A DNA stretch of 64,000 nucleotides from Chryseobacterium taklimakanense. GTDB taxonomy: Bacteria; Bacteroidota; Bacteroidia; Flavobacteriales; Weeksellaceae. The notes below the pieces were generated by a model, which made no database searches, had not been told where the DNA came from, and was given only the letters and a program-made list of their open reading frames with translations. Made by a program: the position numbers and the translations under genes. Shown here in pieces: positions 26,546 to 35,758 of the stretch; the stretch's first letter is position 1; each line of letters opens with the position of its first letter. Where the stretch lies: NCBI RefSeq assembly GCF_900187185.1, contig NZ_LT906465.1, positions 2,046,001 through 2,110,000 on the forward strand. The letters run 5' to 3'.

Positions 26546-27316
26546 ATGAAAAAAATTGAATTACTACCCAAAAAAAAAGTTTACTTCGCATCCGACCAAC
26601 ATTTCGGTGCACCCAATATTGCTGAAAGCAAAAAACGTGAAGAAAAATTCATCCGCTGGCTCGATGAAATTAAAAAGGATGCACAGGTTTTGTGTCTGAT
26701 GGGCGACCTGTTCGATTTTTGGCACGAATGGAACCACGTGATTCCGAAAGGTTACGTCCGGGTTTTGGGTAAACTTGCCGAACTGAAAGACTCGGGAATT
26801 GAACTTTATATGTTTGTGGGTAACCACGATCTGTGGATGAAAAATTATTTTGAAGATGAGATTGGCTGCACTGTTTTTTTCGAAAAGCAATATTTTGAAA
26901 TTTCAGGAAAACAGTTTCTTTTGGCGCACGGCGACGGGCTTGGACCCGGCGATCACGGTTACAAGCGAATGAAAAAACTCTTTACCAATCCTCTCGCACA
27001 ATGGGCGTTCAAATGGCTTCATCCCGATATTGCAATGAAAGTAGCCATTTACTTCTCTCAAAAGAATAAAATGATTTCCGGCGAAGAAGACAAAGAGTTT
27101 TTGGGCGAGGACAAGGAATTCCTCATCATTTATTCCAAAGAAAAACTTAAAAATGAGAAAATAGATTATTTCGTTTACGGTCACCGCCATTTGCCGATGG
27201 TGCTGGATTTGAAATCGGGTGAAAACCTTGCGAAATACATCAACCTTGGCGACTGGATTTCGTATTTTACCTATGGAGAATTCCAAACGGACTTTGAACT
27301 GAAAAGTTTTAAATAA
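26546..27316 (+). CDS. lpxH: UDP-2,3-diacylglucosamine diphosphatase
   Basis: Lipid A synthesis: cleaves UDP-2,3-diacylglucosamine to lipid X and UMP. Calcineurin-like metallophosphoesterase with all metal-binding blocks: FASDQHFGAPN (about 13-23), MGDLFDFWHEW (about 52-62), VGNHDLW, AHGDGLGPGDHGYK and YGHRHLP. I use the ATG at 26546 (256 aa). The frame opens at 26483, but that stretch is repeat-like and gives residues with no family match. It is followed 4 bases later by the acyltransferase gene, so they are probably one transcript. Confidence 0.9.
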   Translation: MKKIELLPKKKVYFASDQHFGAPNIAESKKREEKFIRWLDEIKKDAQVLCLMGDLFDFWHEWNHVIPKGYVRVLGKLAELKDSGIELYMFVGNHDLWMKNYFEDEIGCTVFFEKQYFEISGKQFLLAHGDGLGPGDHGYKRMKKLFTNPLAQWAFKWLHPDIAMKVAIYFSQKNKMISGEEDKEFLGEDKEFLIIYSKEKLKNEKIDYFVYGHRHLPMVLDLKSGENLAKYINLGDWISYFTYGEFQTDFELKSFK

Positions 27317-27320
27317 TATT

Positions 27321-28349
27321 GTGTTTAATAATATTTTTAATATTAAATCTGAAGTGGATTTCCAGGAAGCCGCCCTGGAAACCTTCCGCTATCAGTACGA
27401 AAACGTGGAGGTTTACAGAAGATTTGTTAACTTTCTGAAAATCAGTCCGGATGAAGTAAAGGAGGTTGAAAATATACCTTTTTTGCCGATTGAGATGTTT
27501 AAAAATCAATTGGTTATAGATGGAAATTTCAAAACAGAACGTTATTTTCAAAGTTCAGGAACCACCCAGATGCTGAACGGGTCAAAGCATTTTATTGCGA
27601 ATTTTGGATTGTACGAAGAAAGCATTTATCGCAGTTTTGAACAGTTTATCGGAAAACCTGAAGATTACATTTTCCTCGGCCTGCTTCCGAATTATTCTGA
27701 AAATCCACATTCATCACTGATTTATATGGTGGATTATCTGATGAAAAAATCGGGGAAACCTGAAAACGGCTATTTTCTTTACAATCACGCTGAACTTTTG
27801 GAACTATTAAAAACTTTGAAGGGTCAGAAAGTCATCCTTTTCGGGGTTTCCTTCGCGCTTTTAGATTTTCTGGATTTCTGTCAGGCAGAATTTTCCAAAA
27901 CATCGCATTCACCGCTTCACGTCTTCACCGATTCAATCAAAATAATCGAAACCGGCGGAATGAAAGGCAGAAAAGAAGAAATAACGAAAGATGAACTGCT
28001 GACGATTTTAAAAAACGGTTACGGAACGGAACAGATTTTTTCAGAATATTCTATGACGGAACTGCTTTCACAGGCGTATTCTCTTGGTGAAAATATATAT
28101 GAAACTCCAAACTGGATGCGGGTGTTAATCAGAAGTACCGAAGATCCATTTTCTTATGTAAAAGACGGCAGAAACGGCGCCATCAACATCATCGACCTTG
28201 CCAACCGCCATTCCTGTTCCTTTATCGCTACCCAGGATTTGGGTTCGGTTCGAGAACTGGAGACAAAAAAAAGTATTCATCCGGCATTTTCGGTCGCCGG
28301 GAGAATTGACCATTCTGACATCCGCGGCTGCAGCTTGCTAATTTCTTAA
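27321..28349 (+). CDS. LuxE/PaaK-type acyl-activating protein
   Basis: A 342-residue member of the ANL superfamily related to the acyl-protein synthetase LuxE. The phosphate-binding loop QSSGTTQMLNGS is at about residues 74-85, and EYSMTELLSQAYS at about 240-252 matches the adenylate-forming YSMTE region. The GTG start at 27321 is four bases after lpxH. Members activate carboxylic acids; the substrate is unknown here. Position after lpxH hints at lipid or envelope chemistry, which is inference. Confidence 0.82.
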   Translation: MFNNIFNIKSEVDFQEAALETFRYQYENVEVYRRFVNFLKISPDEVKEVENIPFLPIEMFKNQLVIDGNFKTERYFQSSGTTQMLNGSKHFIANFGLYEESIYRSFEQFIGKPEDYIFLGLLPNYSENPHSSLIYMVDYLMKKSGKPENGYFLYNHAELLELLKTLKGQKVILFGVSFALLDFLDFCQAEFSKTSHSPLHVFTDSIKIIETGGMKGRKEEITKDELLTILKNGYGTEQIFSEYSMTELLSQAYSLGENIYETPNWMRVLIRSTEDPFSYVKDGRNGAINIIDLANRHSCSFIATQDLGSVRELETKKSIHPAFSVAGRIDHSDIRGCSLLIS

Positions 28350-28361
28350 ATTTGAAAACCT

Positions 28362-28904
28362 ATGCTGAAGGCAGAAGAACTTGTTTACAATTACATCCAC
28401 GCCAATCATGATTTCAGCGAGGATATTGTGCTTACCAACTATTTCCATGCGGACTGGGAAGCGGATATATTGGTTATTGACCAGCATGGTTTCAGCCACG
28501 AAATCGAAGTTAAGCTTTCAAAAAGCGATTTTAAAAACGATTTCAAAAAATCATTGATCCACGCACACACCGGGGAAAAATTCCTGAAGCACGACAAAAT
28601 ATGCTGTGGTGATTATGTTTGCAACCATTTCAGTTTCCTGCTACCGATGGGCATGATTCCGCAAGAAAATATTCCCGATCACTGCGGAATTATTGAGTTT
28701 TATCACGATGCAGACAACTGGGAGACGCATTTTTTCCACGTTCGAAAACCCAGGAAAATTCACGAAGACTGTTACTGGAACCTTGTAGATAAAGATCTGT
28801 TCATAAGAAAACTTTCGCAGAATTTCGTCTCCAGAAAATTCGAAATGAAAGGCAGAGCTGAAGAGTTTATTTTTAGAAATCCTTTTGAAATCAGGAAAAA
28901 ATAA
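28362..28904 (+). CDS. PD-(D/E)XK nuclease-like protein (MmcB-like)
   Basis: A 180-residue protein with a likely nuclease core: EADILVID (about 33-40) then HEIEVKLS (about 46-53), matching the D...ExK catalytic pattern of PD-(D/E)XK enzymes and MmcB-like DNA-repair proteins. Several Cys and His (CCGDYVCNHF, about 86-95) could bind metal. It follows the LuxE-like gene by 12 bases. The nuclease assignment rests on the motif only. Confidence 0.6.
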   Translation: MLKAEELVYNYIHANHDFSEDIVLTNYFHADWEADILVIDQHGFSHEIEVKLSKSDFKNDFKKSLIHAHTGEKFLKHDKICCGDYVCNHFSFLLPMGMIPQENIPDHCGIIEFYHDADNWETHFFHVRKPRKIHEDCYWNLVDKDLFIRKLSQNFVSRKFEMKGRAEEFIFRNPFEIRKK

Positions 28905-29011
28905 AGTCGGTAAAAGAGATTTTACTTCGCATGCCTAAATACAAAACTTGGATCCAATTTTCCGGGGTATTCATCAGAATTAAAATCTTTTGATTTTTAA
29001 TCAATTACTTG

Positions 29012-29042
29012 TTTGTCGTTTCAAAAATAATTTATACTTTTG
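29012..29042 (+). promoter_or_regulatory. Promoter of the rplK operon
   Basis: TTTG (29012-29015), 19 bases, TACTTTTG (29035-29042): an exact fit to the Bacteroidetes promoter. The leader of about 95 nt to rplK may hold the L1-binding control site. The gap from 28905 holds no gene; secE, nusG and tRNA-Trp, which often precede rplK, are not here. Confidence 0.75.
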
Positions 29043-29139
29043 CAACCTCAAATATCAGATTGTGAGGTGAGATAAACAATCTGGTATGAATAAATAATGC
29101 TTCCAAACTCATTAATTATTCAATTTTTAAAACAAAAAA

Positions 29140-29583
29140 ATGGCTAAAAAAGTCTTTAAAATGGTAAAACTTCAGGTGAAGGGTGGCGCTGCTAACCCCT
29201 CTCCACCAGTAGGTCCTGCATTGGGTTCTGCCGGTGTGAACATCATGGAGTTTTGTAAGCAATTTAACGGAAGAACTCAGGACAAGCCGGGACAGGTTTT
29301 ACCAGTAGTAATTACGGTGTACGAAGACAAATCTTTTGAATTCGTAATTAAAACCCCTCCTGCTGCAATCCAGCTTTTGGATGCTGCTAAACTGAAAGGT
29401 GGTTCTGGGGAGCCTAACCGTAACAAAGTAGGTGCTGTATCATGGGATCAGGTTAAAATAATTGCTGAAGATAAAATGGCAGATCTTAACTGCTTTACTC
29501 TAGATTCAGCTATGACTATGGTTGCAGGTACTGCAAGATCTATGGGCATCCGTGTAACCGGACAAAAACCAACTAACGCTTAA
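29140..29583 (+). CDS. rplK: 50S ribosomal protein L11
   Basis: A 147-residue L11 that forms the GTPase-associated centre with 23S rRNA. It has the N-terminal domain with the flexible proline helix region [23 protein letters not shown] (about 21-43) and the RNA-binding C-terminal domain ending TARSMGIRV. First gene of the rplK-rplA-rplJ-rplL run, 11 bases before rplA. Confidence 0.98.
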   Translation: MAKKVFKMVKLQVKGGAANPSPPVGPALGSAGVNIMEFCKQFNGRTQDKPGQVLPVVITVYEDKSFEFVIKTPPAAIQLLDAAKLKGGSGEPNRNKVGAVSWDQVKIIAEDKMADLNCFTLDSAMTMVAGTARSMGIRVTGQKPTNA

Positions 29584-29594
29584 AACTTACTGAT

Positions 29595-30287
29595 ATGGCA
29601 AAATTGACGAAGAAACAAAAAGAAGCTTTAAGCAAAGTAGAAAAGGGAAGAGTTTATAACCTGGAAGAAGGTTCTGCTCTTGTAAAAGAAGTGAACACTG
29701 CAAAATTCGACGCTTCTGTAGATATCGCTGTAAGACTTGGTGTAGACCCAAGAAAAGCTAACCAGATGGTAAGAGGTGTTGTATCCCTTCCGCACGGTAC
29801 AGGTAAGGACGTGAAGGTTCTTGCATTGGTTACGCCGGATAAGGAAGCTGAAGCGAAAGAAGCAGGTGCAGATTATGTAGGATTGGATGAATATCTTGAT
29901 AAAATTAAAAACGGTTGGACAGATGTTGACGTGATTGTTACCATGCCTGCTGTTATGGGTAAATTAGGTCCTTTAGGTAGAGTGCTGGGTCCAAGAGGTT
30001 TGATGCCGAATCCAAAATCAGGTACTGTAACTATGGAAATAGGTAAAGCAGTTTCTGAAGTGAAATCAGGTAAAATTGATTTCAAAGTAGATAAATACGG
30101 AATTGTACACGCAGCAATCGGTAAAGTATCTTTTGACGCAGTAAAAATCAAGGAAAACGCAACTGAGCTGTTACACACACTTCAGAAGCTGAAGCCAACG
30201 GCAGCAAAAGGTGTTTACGTGAAGTCAATCTATTTGTCTTCTACAATGAGCCCGGGTATTGCAATTGATGCTAAATCTGTTAACTAA
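29595..30287 (+). CDS. rplA: 50S ribosomal protein L1
   Basis: A 230-residue L1, stalk protein and usual translational repressor of the L11 operon. The signature [17 protein letters not shown] (about 131-147) and the C-terminal [18 protein letters not shown] are standard. It lies 17 bases before rplJ. Confidence 0.98.
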   Translation: MAKLTKKQKEALSKVEKGRVYNLEEGSALVKEVNTAKFDASVDIAVRLGVDPRKANQMVRGVVSLPHGTGKDVKVLALVTPDKEAEAKEAGADYVGLDEYLDKIKNGWTDVDVIVTMPAVMGKLGPLGRVLGPRGLMPNPKSGTVTMEIGKAVSEVKSGKIDFKVDKYGIVHAAIGKVSFDAVKIKENATELLHTLQKLKPTAAKGVYVKSIYLSSTMSPGIAIDAKSVN

Positions 30288-30304
30288 ACTAAATCCTTAA
30301 GACA

Positions 30305-30919
30305 ATGACTAAAGAAAATAAAGTTGTAGCAATACAAGAGATTAAAGATTTGCTTCAGGATGCAAAAGTAGTTTACGTAGCAGATCTTGAAGGTTTGAAC
30401 GCTGCCAGATCATCAGATTTCAGAAGGCAGGCTTTCAAAAACAATATCACTGTAAAAGTTGTTAAAAATACGTTGCTTCAAAAAGCGATGGAACAGATAG
30501 AAGGTGTAGATTTCTCTGAAATGTACGGCACCTTTAAAGGAAACTCCGCTTTAATGATTGCAGAAACTGCCAATGCACCTGCAAAACTTATCAAAGATTT
30601 CCGTAAAAAAGAAGAAAAACCATCGTTGAAATCTGCCTTCGTACAGGAAACTTTCTACCTTGGAGACAACAATCTTGAAACGCTTGCCAACATCAAGTCT
30701 AAAGAAGAGATGCTTGGAGAGATCATCGGATTGCTTCAGTCGCCGATCCAGAGATTGGTTTCTGCTTTGCAGAACAAGCCTGAAACGGTAGAAGCTAAAG
30801 CTGAGGAAGCTGCACCAGCAGCGGAAAAAGCTGCAGCACCTGCAGAAGAAGCAAAAACTGAAGAAGCTCCGGCTTCCGAAGAACCAAAAGCAGAAGGAGA
30901 AGCTCCGGCTGCAGAATAA
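30305..30919 (+). CDS. rplJ: 50S ribosomal protein L10
   Basis: A 204-residue L10 that anchors L7/L12 dimers to the ribosome. The N-terminal globular domain (residues 1-130) is standard. The C-terminus carries a long Ala/Glu/Pro/Lys tail (about 160-204, repeated EEAAPAAEKAAAPAEE-like units) beyond the L12-binding helix, making it longer than the 165 aa E. coli protein; such tails occur in Bacteroidetes. Confidence 0.97.
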   Translation: MTKENKVVAIQEIKDLLQDAKVVYVADLEGLNAARSSDFRRQAFKNNITVKVVKNTLLQKAMEQIEGVDFSEMYGTFKGNSALMIAETANAPAKLIKDFRKKEEKPSLKSAFVQETFYLGDNNLETLANIKSKEEMLGEIIGLLQSPIQRLVSALQNKPETVEAKAEEAAPAAEKAAAPAEEAKTEEAPASEEPKAEGEAPAAE

Positions 30920-30965
30920 TTACACTCAAAAAAATATCATAATCAACAATTAAAAACATTTTAAA

Positions 30966-31337
30966 ATGTCAGATTTAAAAAATTTAGCTGAAACGCTAGT
31001 AAACCTAACAGTAAAAGACGTAAACGAATTAGCTACCATCCTTAAAGAAGAGTACGGAATTGAGCCGGCTGCTGCTGCAGTAGTAGTATCTGGTGGTGCA
31101 GGTGGTGGAGAAGCTGCTGAAGAAAAAACTGAATTCGACGTAATTCTTAAATCAGCAGGTGCTTCTAAATTGGCTGTAGTTAAATTGGTAAAAGATTTAA
31201 CAGGTGTTGGTCTTAAAGAAGCAAAAGATATGGTAGACGGTGCTCCAGCTCCAATCAAGCAGGGAGTTCCTAAAGACGAAGCAGAAGCTCTTAAGAAACA
31301 ACTTGAAGAAGCTGGTGCTGAAGTAGAATTGAAGTAA
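30966..31337 (+). CDS. rplL: 50S ribosomal protein L7/L12
   Basis: A 123-residue L7/L12 stalk protein. N-terminal dimerisation domain (1-35), Ala/Gly hinge ([19 protein letters not shown], about 36-54) and the C-terminal factor-binding domain with [23 protein letters not shown] (about 70-92). Last gene of the operon, followed by a terminator 20 bases on. Confidence 0.98.
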   Translation: MSDLKNLAETLVNLTVKDVNELATILKEEYGIEPAAAAVVVSGGAGGGEAAEEKTEFDVILKSAGASKLAVVKLVKDLTGVGLKEAKDMVDGAPAPIKQGVPKDEAEALKKQLEEAGAEVELK

Positions 31338-31357
31338 TTTTTTACTAAATATTTTTA

Positions 31358-31388
31358 AAGGCTGTCTTTATTGACGGCCTTTTTTTTA
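31358..31388 (+). terminator. Terminator of the rplKAJL operon
   Basis: A 9-bp stem AAGGCTGTC (31358-31366) pairs with GACGGCCTT (31373-31381), one G-T pair, followed by eight T. It separates the ribosomal operon from the island and so from rpoBC. Confidence 0.85.
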
Positions 31389-31849
31389 TCCGCCGCGCTG
31401 CGCTCCCGATGCTGTTCGGCATAGGATTTAATAATGAACGCTTGCATCACCTACGCCTGTTTCTCTGAAATAATTTTATTTTATAATTTGAAGAAATCGC
31501 ATATCTTTGTTCCACGCAATAGATTAGTTTTCAGTTGATAAATGGTGATCAAGCACACTGCCGATCAAGCTGATATTTTTGGAATACTTTTTTGTAATGG
31601 AAGTGGTTTTTGATAAATTCTAAACCAATGTCACTGGTTACCGAACAATTTTTTATTAAAGGCAACATTGAGGTTTTTAACTGTTCGGTGCTAATCTTAT
31701 GTTTAGATAAGAGGGTGGCAAAATGACAAAAAAATAACTATGTCAAAACTGCTCATAATCTTGCAGATAAACTGTTGAAATATATAAAACACAATAGAAT
31801 GAAGAATAACAATTATTCATGTTACCTTTTAGGGGATTTAAAAGCTCTG
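31389..31849 (+). other. Gap before the secreted-protein island; no gene seen
   Basis: About 460 bases without a convincing ORF. It has a possible -7 element TATCTTTG (31502-31509) and an 8-bp inverted repeat ACCGAACA (31640-31647) / TGTTCGGT (31682-31689) with 34 bases between. The first 50 bases are GC-rich and resemble broken intergenic repeat sequence. Confidence 0.4.
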
Positions 31850-31884
31850 ATGACAAAAAAGCTTAAAACACCTTATCGGTCATC

Positions 31885-34737
31885 TTGACATTATTTTTAT
31901 CCAGTCCTTTGCATGCGCAGACACAGTGCGCCACTTCTGCATGGCTTGGTGGTTATTATGGTCCGGAAGGCAATTGTTCTACCGCTTACGACGGTAGTGC
32001 AAACCTGACTGAGGCGGGCTTTAGAAATTACCTGACATTTGGCACGATGACCGCCGGCCCGGGATTAACATCTCTTGCCAGAACATGTGCTAACACCAAT
32101 AACTATTTTACACTGAACGGGACTACAGCCGCAACCTTTGGCACCGGCGATTATATGTATTTCAATCTCACTCTGTCAGCCAACAGTCCTGTTTTCAGAT
32201 TGAATCAAATCTATGTTACGCAAATAGTGGGCTCATTCAACCTGCGCGTAGCGGTGTACGATGTAGCTGCAAATTCAGAAACTATTGTATTAAACAATTC
32301 CACGGTGAATGTGGGTAACGGTTCAAGGGCAGAAATTACCGCAGGTACCCCTTACGATCTTCAGCCAGGTAAGACCTATCAGATAAGATTTTATGGATAC
32401 AACAGCAGTACCAGTGTTGCGATAGATAACCCGGCCATCTTTGCCATGCCCATTGCAACGCTCAGTTCTAATACGTACACCATTTGCAGCAGTACTACGC
32501 CTGTTACAACTTTGAATTCGCTGGTGACAAGCCCGCTGACTTTTACTAATAATATTTCTTTAAGATGGTTTAAAGGATCAACTTACCAGGCAGCAGGATC
32601 CACTCTTTCCCCCGGAACCTATACACCGTATTACTATAACAGTGCTTCAAACTGTTACTATGCGGCCGGTCCAGCTGTTACAGTCTCAAATTCACCAGTG
32701 TACAGTGCTGCGGCACCAATCCTTACAGGAAATCAGACTGTATTCCAGGTGGCTTGTGGTGCAAATCCGGCAACCATTACTTTACCTTCCACTGCAACCA
32801 ATGCGCCTACTGGCGGAACGCTCGTATGGGTGAGTTCGCCGACTTCAACTACACCAATTTCTTCACCGGTTTCGGCAGGAACTTATTATGCGAGGTTCCG
32901 GAATGCTGCCGGCGACTGTTATTCAACTGCTTATACAACCGTAAACGTGATCAATGAGCTTTGCGTTACGCCACCGTCTGCTATAACTGTATACACTGGA
33001 TCGTCTGTCAGCCGCGATCTGGCCGCAGCGATAAATCCTAAAGGAGGGACTCCGTCTTACACTTACACTGCTGCTACCACCGGGTGTACTGCACCAACGG
33101 GAGCAGTGGGAACTATCAGTAATCCCACTATGGCAGGATCTTTAGTAAGTTATACGGCACCAAGCACACCTGGATTGTATTATTACTGTGTAACCGTGTG
33201 TGATGCGGCAGCCTCACCACTGAGACAGTGTAAAACCGTAACAGTTCCCGTAAATGTGGTAAATACCCCAGTATTCCCATGTGTGAATTCCGCTTACATA
33301 AGCCGTTTTGATTCGGTGAACAACAATACCAGAATTGTAAAATTGGACTACACTCCTACCGGCGTGACTTTAACGCTAATTGGAACCAGCCCAGTCCATC
33401 TTAACTCAATTGCCTACAATACTGTTGATTCAAAGATGTATGGTGTGGATACCCGCGGATATTTAATGGTGGTTAACAATTCAGCCACAAATACCATTAC
33501 CGATGTAAATTCTTCACCAATAACTGGATTGCCGGCTACATCTACCAATTATTGGGATTATAATGTGGGTGGATTTTACAATGGAGATTTGTATGTACAG
33601 GCGGTTAATACAAACAGTACTCTTTACAGGATTAATATCAGTACGAATACTGCCACCGCTGTCACATTAAGCGGCACAGTTGGGGGTGGCTTAGATCTTG
33701 GAGACATGACATATAGTCCTGTGCTGAATGCTTTTGTAGGCTTTGATAACAATACGAAAAAAATGGTGACAATAAATCCCACAACGGGTGCCGTAAATTA
33801 TGCCGCCTTTGTTAACTCAGTGATTGGAGAGATGGGTGCTGTTTTTTCGGCTGTTGGAGCAGACAATACGGCATATATTTATGGTCTTGATGGTACAACA
33901 AATATTTTTTATCAGTTTGATCTTACCGCAGGGCCCAATTACGGCCGGGCTTTCCAGGTTTACGATGACACGTTCCCAGCCATCACAGAATACGACGGAG
34001 CGCACTGCCCAACATCATCGCTGACGTTCCCGGTAGATCTTTCTGTAACGAAAACTGCGGGAAGTTCAACGTACGTTCAAGGCCAGACCGTCACGTTCAC
34101 AGTTACCGTCGAAAACCACCATCCATTAATTGCTGTAAACAATGTTGCAGTAACTGATAACATACCTGTCGGGCTTAGCAACGTTACCTTTTACGCAGTA
34201 CCCACTCCAGGGGCTATAACTTCTGTATCCACAAACAGTACATCGCCTTCCTCAGGAAATATTGCTGATAAGGCGTATATTCCGCCAGGAGGAAAAATTG
34301 TGTACCATATTACTGCCACAGCCACTTCTTCGCAACCTATTACGAATACTGCAAGTATTGCTATTCCTTCAAATTTTACTGACGCAAATATCAATACTAA
34401 CATTTCAAGTGTTACTATAACTGCAGCCGTGTGCTACAAACCTGCTGAGGTTTCGGGTGTATCCTATGAAACCATGCATGGTATTACAGCCTTTAAAAGG
34501 GCTGGTGCATTTGCTCCGAACAACTGGCCGATGGTAAGAAGAGGAGCTTATACAGCTCTTGAGGCAAAGACGAAAGGCTTTGTGGTTAACAGGCTTACAA
34601 CAGCACAATTAAACAAAATCGTGTCTGATGGAAAGGCAGTTGAAGGAATGGCAGCTTACGATGTAACGGTGAACTGCTTCAAGATTTATGACGGAACGGC
34701 TTTCAAGTGCTATACGAAACCTTCCTGTGACCAGTAA
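31885..34737 (+). CDS. Large secreted DUF11-domain protein, N-terminus probably frameshifted
   Basis: A 950-codon open frame for an extracellular protein. A secretion signal remnant (FLSSPLHAQ) is at the start. Then come Ig-like modules (about 190-450), a DUF6923-like propeller-type region (about 470-715, KMVTINPTTGAVNY), a DUF11 module (about 718-850, VDLSVTKTAGS...YVQGQTVTFTVTVEN) and a C-terminal module VNRLTTAQLNKI...GMAAYDVTVNCFKIYDGTAFKCY. The only start in frame is TTG at 31885, giving a hydrophobic core too short for a signal peptide. An ATG at 31850 (MTKKLKTPYRSS) is in another frame and stops at 31886, so a one-base change probably broke the original start. No usual type IX sorting tail is seen. 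Confidence 0.75.
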   Translation: MTLFLSSPLHAQTQCATSAWLGGYYGPEGNCSTAYDGSANLTEAGFRNYLTFGTMTAGPGLTSLARTCANTNNYFTLNGTTAATFGTGDYMYFNLTLSANSPVFRLNQIYVTQIVGSFNLRVAVYDVAANSETIVLNNSTVNVGNGSRAEITAGTPYDLQPGKTYQIRFYGYNSSTSVAIDNPAIFAMPIATLSSNTYTICSSTTPVTTLNSLVTSPLTFTNNISLRWFKGSTYQAAGSTLSPGTYTPYYYNSASNCYYAAGPAVTVSNSPVYSAAAPILTGNQTVFQVACGANPATITLPSTATNAPTGGTLVWVSSPTSTTPISSPVSAGTYYARFRNAAGDCYSTAYTTVNVINELCVTPPSAITVYTGSSVSRDLAAAINPKGGTPSYTYTAATTGCTAPTGAVGTISNPTMAGSLVSYTAPSTPGLYYYCVTVCDAAASPLRQCKTVTVPVNVVNTPVFPCVNSAYISRFDSVNNNTRIVKLDYTPTGVTLTLIGTSPVHLNSIAYNTVDSKMYGVDTRGYLMVVNNSATNTITDVNSSPITGLPATSTNYWDYNVGGFYNGDLYVQAVNTNSTLYRINISTNTATAVTLSGTVGGGLDLGDMTYSPVLNAFVGFDNNTKKMVTINPTTGAVNYAAFVNSVIGEMGAVFSAVGADNTAYIYGLDGTTNIFYQFDLTAGPNYGRAFQVYDDTFPAITEYDGAHCPTSSLTFPVDLSVTKTAGSSTYVQGQTVTFTVTVENHHPLIAVNNVAVTDNIPVGLSNVTFYAVPTPGAITSVSTNSTSPSSGNIADKAYIPPGGKIVYHITATATSSQPITNTASIAIPSNFTDANINTNISSVTITAAVCYKPAEVSGVSYETMHGITAFKRAGAFAPNNWPMVRRGAYTALEAKTKGFVVNRLTTAQLNKIVSDGKAVEGMAAYDVTVNCFKIYDGTAFKCYTKPSCDQ

Positions 34738-34768
34738 CCTAATGAAATGACCAAAACAGAGAAAAAAT

Positions 34769-34775
34769 GAAAACT
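34769..34775 (+). repeat. Target site duplication of the IS, left copy
   Basis: GAAAACT directly before the left inverted repeat; the same 7 bases follow the right end at 35759-35765. The ATG at 34767-34769 belongs to the interrupted gene. Confidence 0.9.
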
Positions 34776-35758
34776 ACCTGTTGTGCATTTAGCACAAATT
34801 AACTTTTAGTTTATTTAAACTTCTTTTAAACACGAAGAAATTCAGGTATTGAATCATTGTGAAAGAAGTTATTTTTGACACTATTCTTGTCGCAAGACCT
34901 TGAAAGGTTTTTGCAAAGTTCGTGTTTATGGTGAACTGTCCGCACAGTTGCGAGATATTGGTTTCAATTCTCTTTCTTATTTTTGATTTCGTCCTTGAAA
35001 ACTCCACAAAACCATGTTGATTCCTGCGCATAGGAACCGAAAGGTTAATCTTGGAGAAATTGAATAAATCCACTTGCAATTCTTTGCTGATATATCCTCT
35101 GTCTCCGATTAATAAACAATTTTGAAAATTTTCTTTAATATCGAAAAGATAATTTACATCGTGGACATTTGCGGGCGAAAAATCAAAAGAGTGAAAGATT
35201 CCATTCTTATCACAAACTGCATGTAGTTTATAGCCAAAATATCTTGACTTCTGCGCCGCACAATATCCAAATGCAGGTTTGATTTCATCCGTAGAGCAAA
35301 TTGCGGAACGATTTGCCCTGCTTATTTTACATATTTCAATGGGTGTTGAATCCACAATGAAGACGTCGGTAAAGTCTGCAAACTTTCCGCTCAGAGTTTC
35401 CCGAATTTTCTCAATGTAAGGGAAAAGTTTTCTTTTCCTTCTGTTATATACGCTTCTTTCTATCTTTTCGTCCAAACCAGTTCCCGAAATACACCTAAAC
35501 AACTGTAGTTCAGAGTTAATCGACATGTATTCTGCGGTAATATTAAGTGCCACAAGTTCCAAGTCGGACATTTTTGGAAGTCTGATTTGCTTCTTAGTGG
35601 TGATATGGTTGCAGGTTTTTGTCAATTCTTTTAAAATAATTTCGTAGTTTTGAATGAGATTGTTCATGTATTTAATGGCTTGGTAACCAATTAAATATAC
35701 GATTTTTTAATCAAATGAACAATCTTTTTTCTTTTTAATTTCTAAATGCACAACAGGT
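34776..35758 (-). mobile_element. IS982-family insertion sequence, complete (983 bp)
   Basis: A complete element bounded by perfect 17-bp inverted repeats: ACCTGTTGTGCATTTAG (34776-34792) and its complement (35742-35758). It is flanked by 7-bp target duplications GAAAACT. It holds one intact transposase on the minus strand. Perfect ends, matching duplications and an unbroken transposase point to a recent insertion. It sits at codon 3 of a secreted-protein gene. Confidence 0.95.
34789..35667 (-). CDS. IS982-family transposase
   Basis: A 292-residue DDE transposase. Catalytic blocks: VFIVDSTPIEIC (about 102-113), then KLHAVCDKNGIFHSF and the second Asp in LIGDRGYISKEL (about 193-204), and the Glu region in SKIRKRIETNISQLCGQF (about 228-245), typical of IS982. 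The gene starts 75 bases from the right end and its stop lies inside the left inverted-repeat region. It looks active, with no stop or frameshift. Confidence 0.95.
   Translation of the reverse strand: MNNLIQNYEIILKELTKTCNHITTKKQIRLPKMSDLELVALNITAEYMSINSELQLFRCISGTGLDEKIERSVYNRRKRKLFPYIEKIRETLSGKFADFTDVFIVDSTPIEICKISRANRSAICSTDEIKPAFGYCAAQKSRYFGYKLHAVCDKNGIFHSFDFSPANVHDVNYLFDIKENFQNCLLIGDRGYISKELQVDLFNFSKINLSVPMRRNQHGFVEFSRTKSKIRKRIETNISQLCGQFTINTNFAKTFQGLATRIVSKITSFTMIQYLNFFVFKRSLNKLKVNLC

Noticed and set aside
28905-29139. tRNA-Trp, secE or nusG before rplK
   Set aside because: These often precede rplK, but the gap holds only a promoter and a leader; no cloverleaf or ORF was found.
31640-31689. 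Inverted repeat ACCGAACA/TGTTCGGT as an insertion-element end
   Set aside because: Only 8 bp, 34 bases apart, no duplication or transposase near; kept as a possible fold only.
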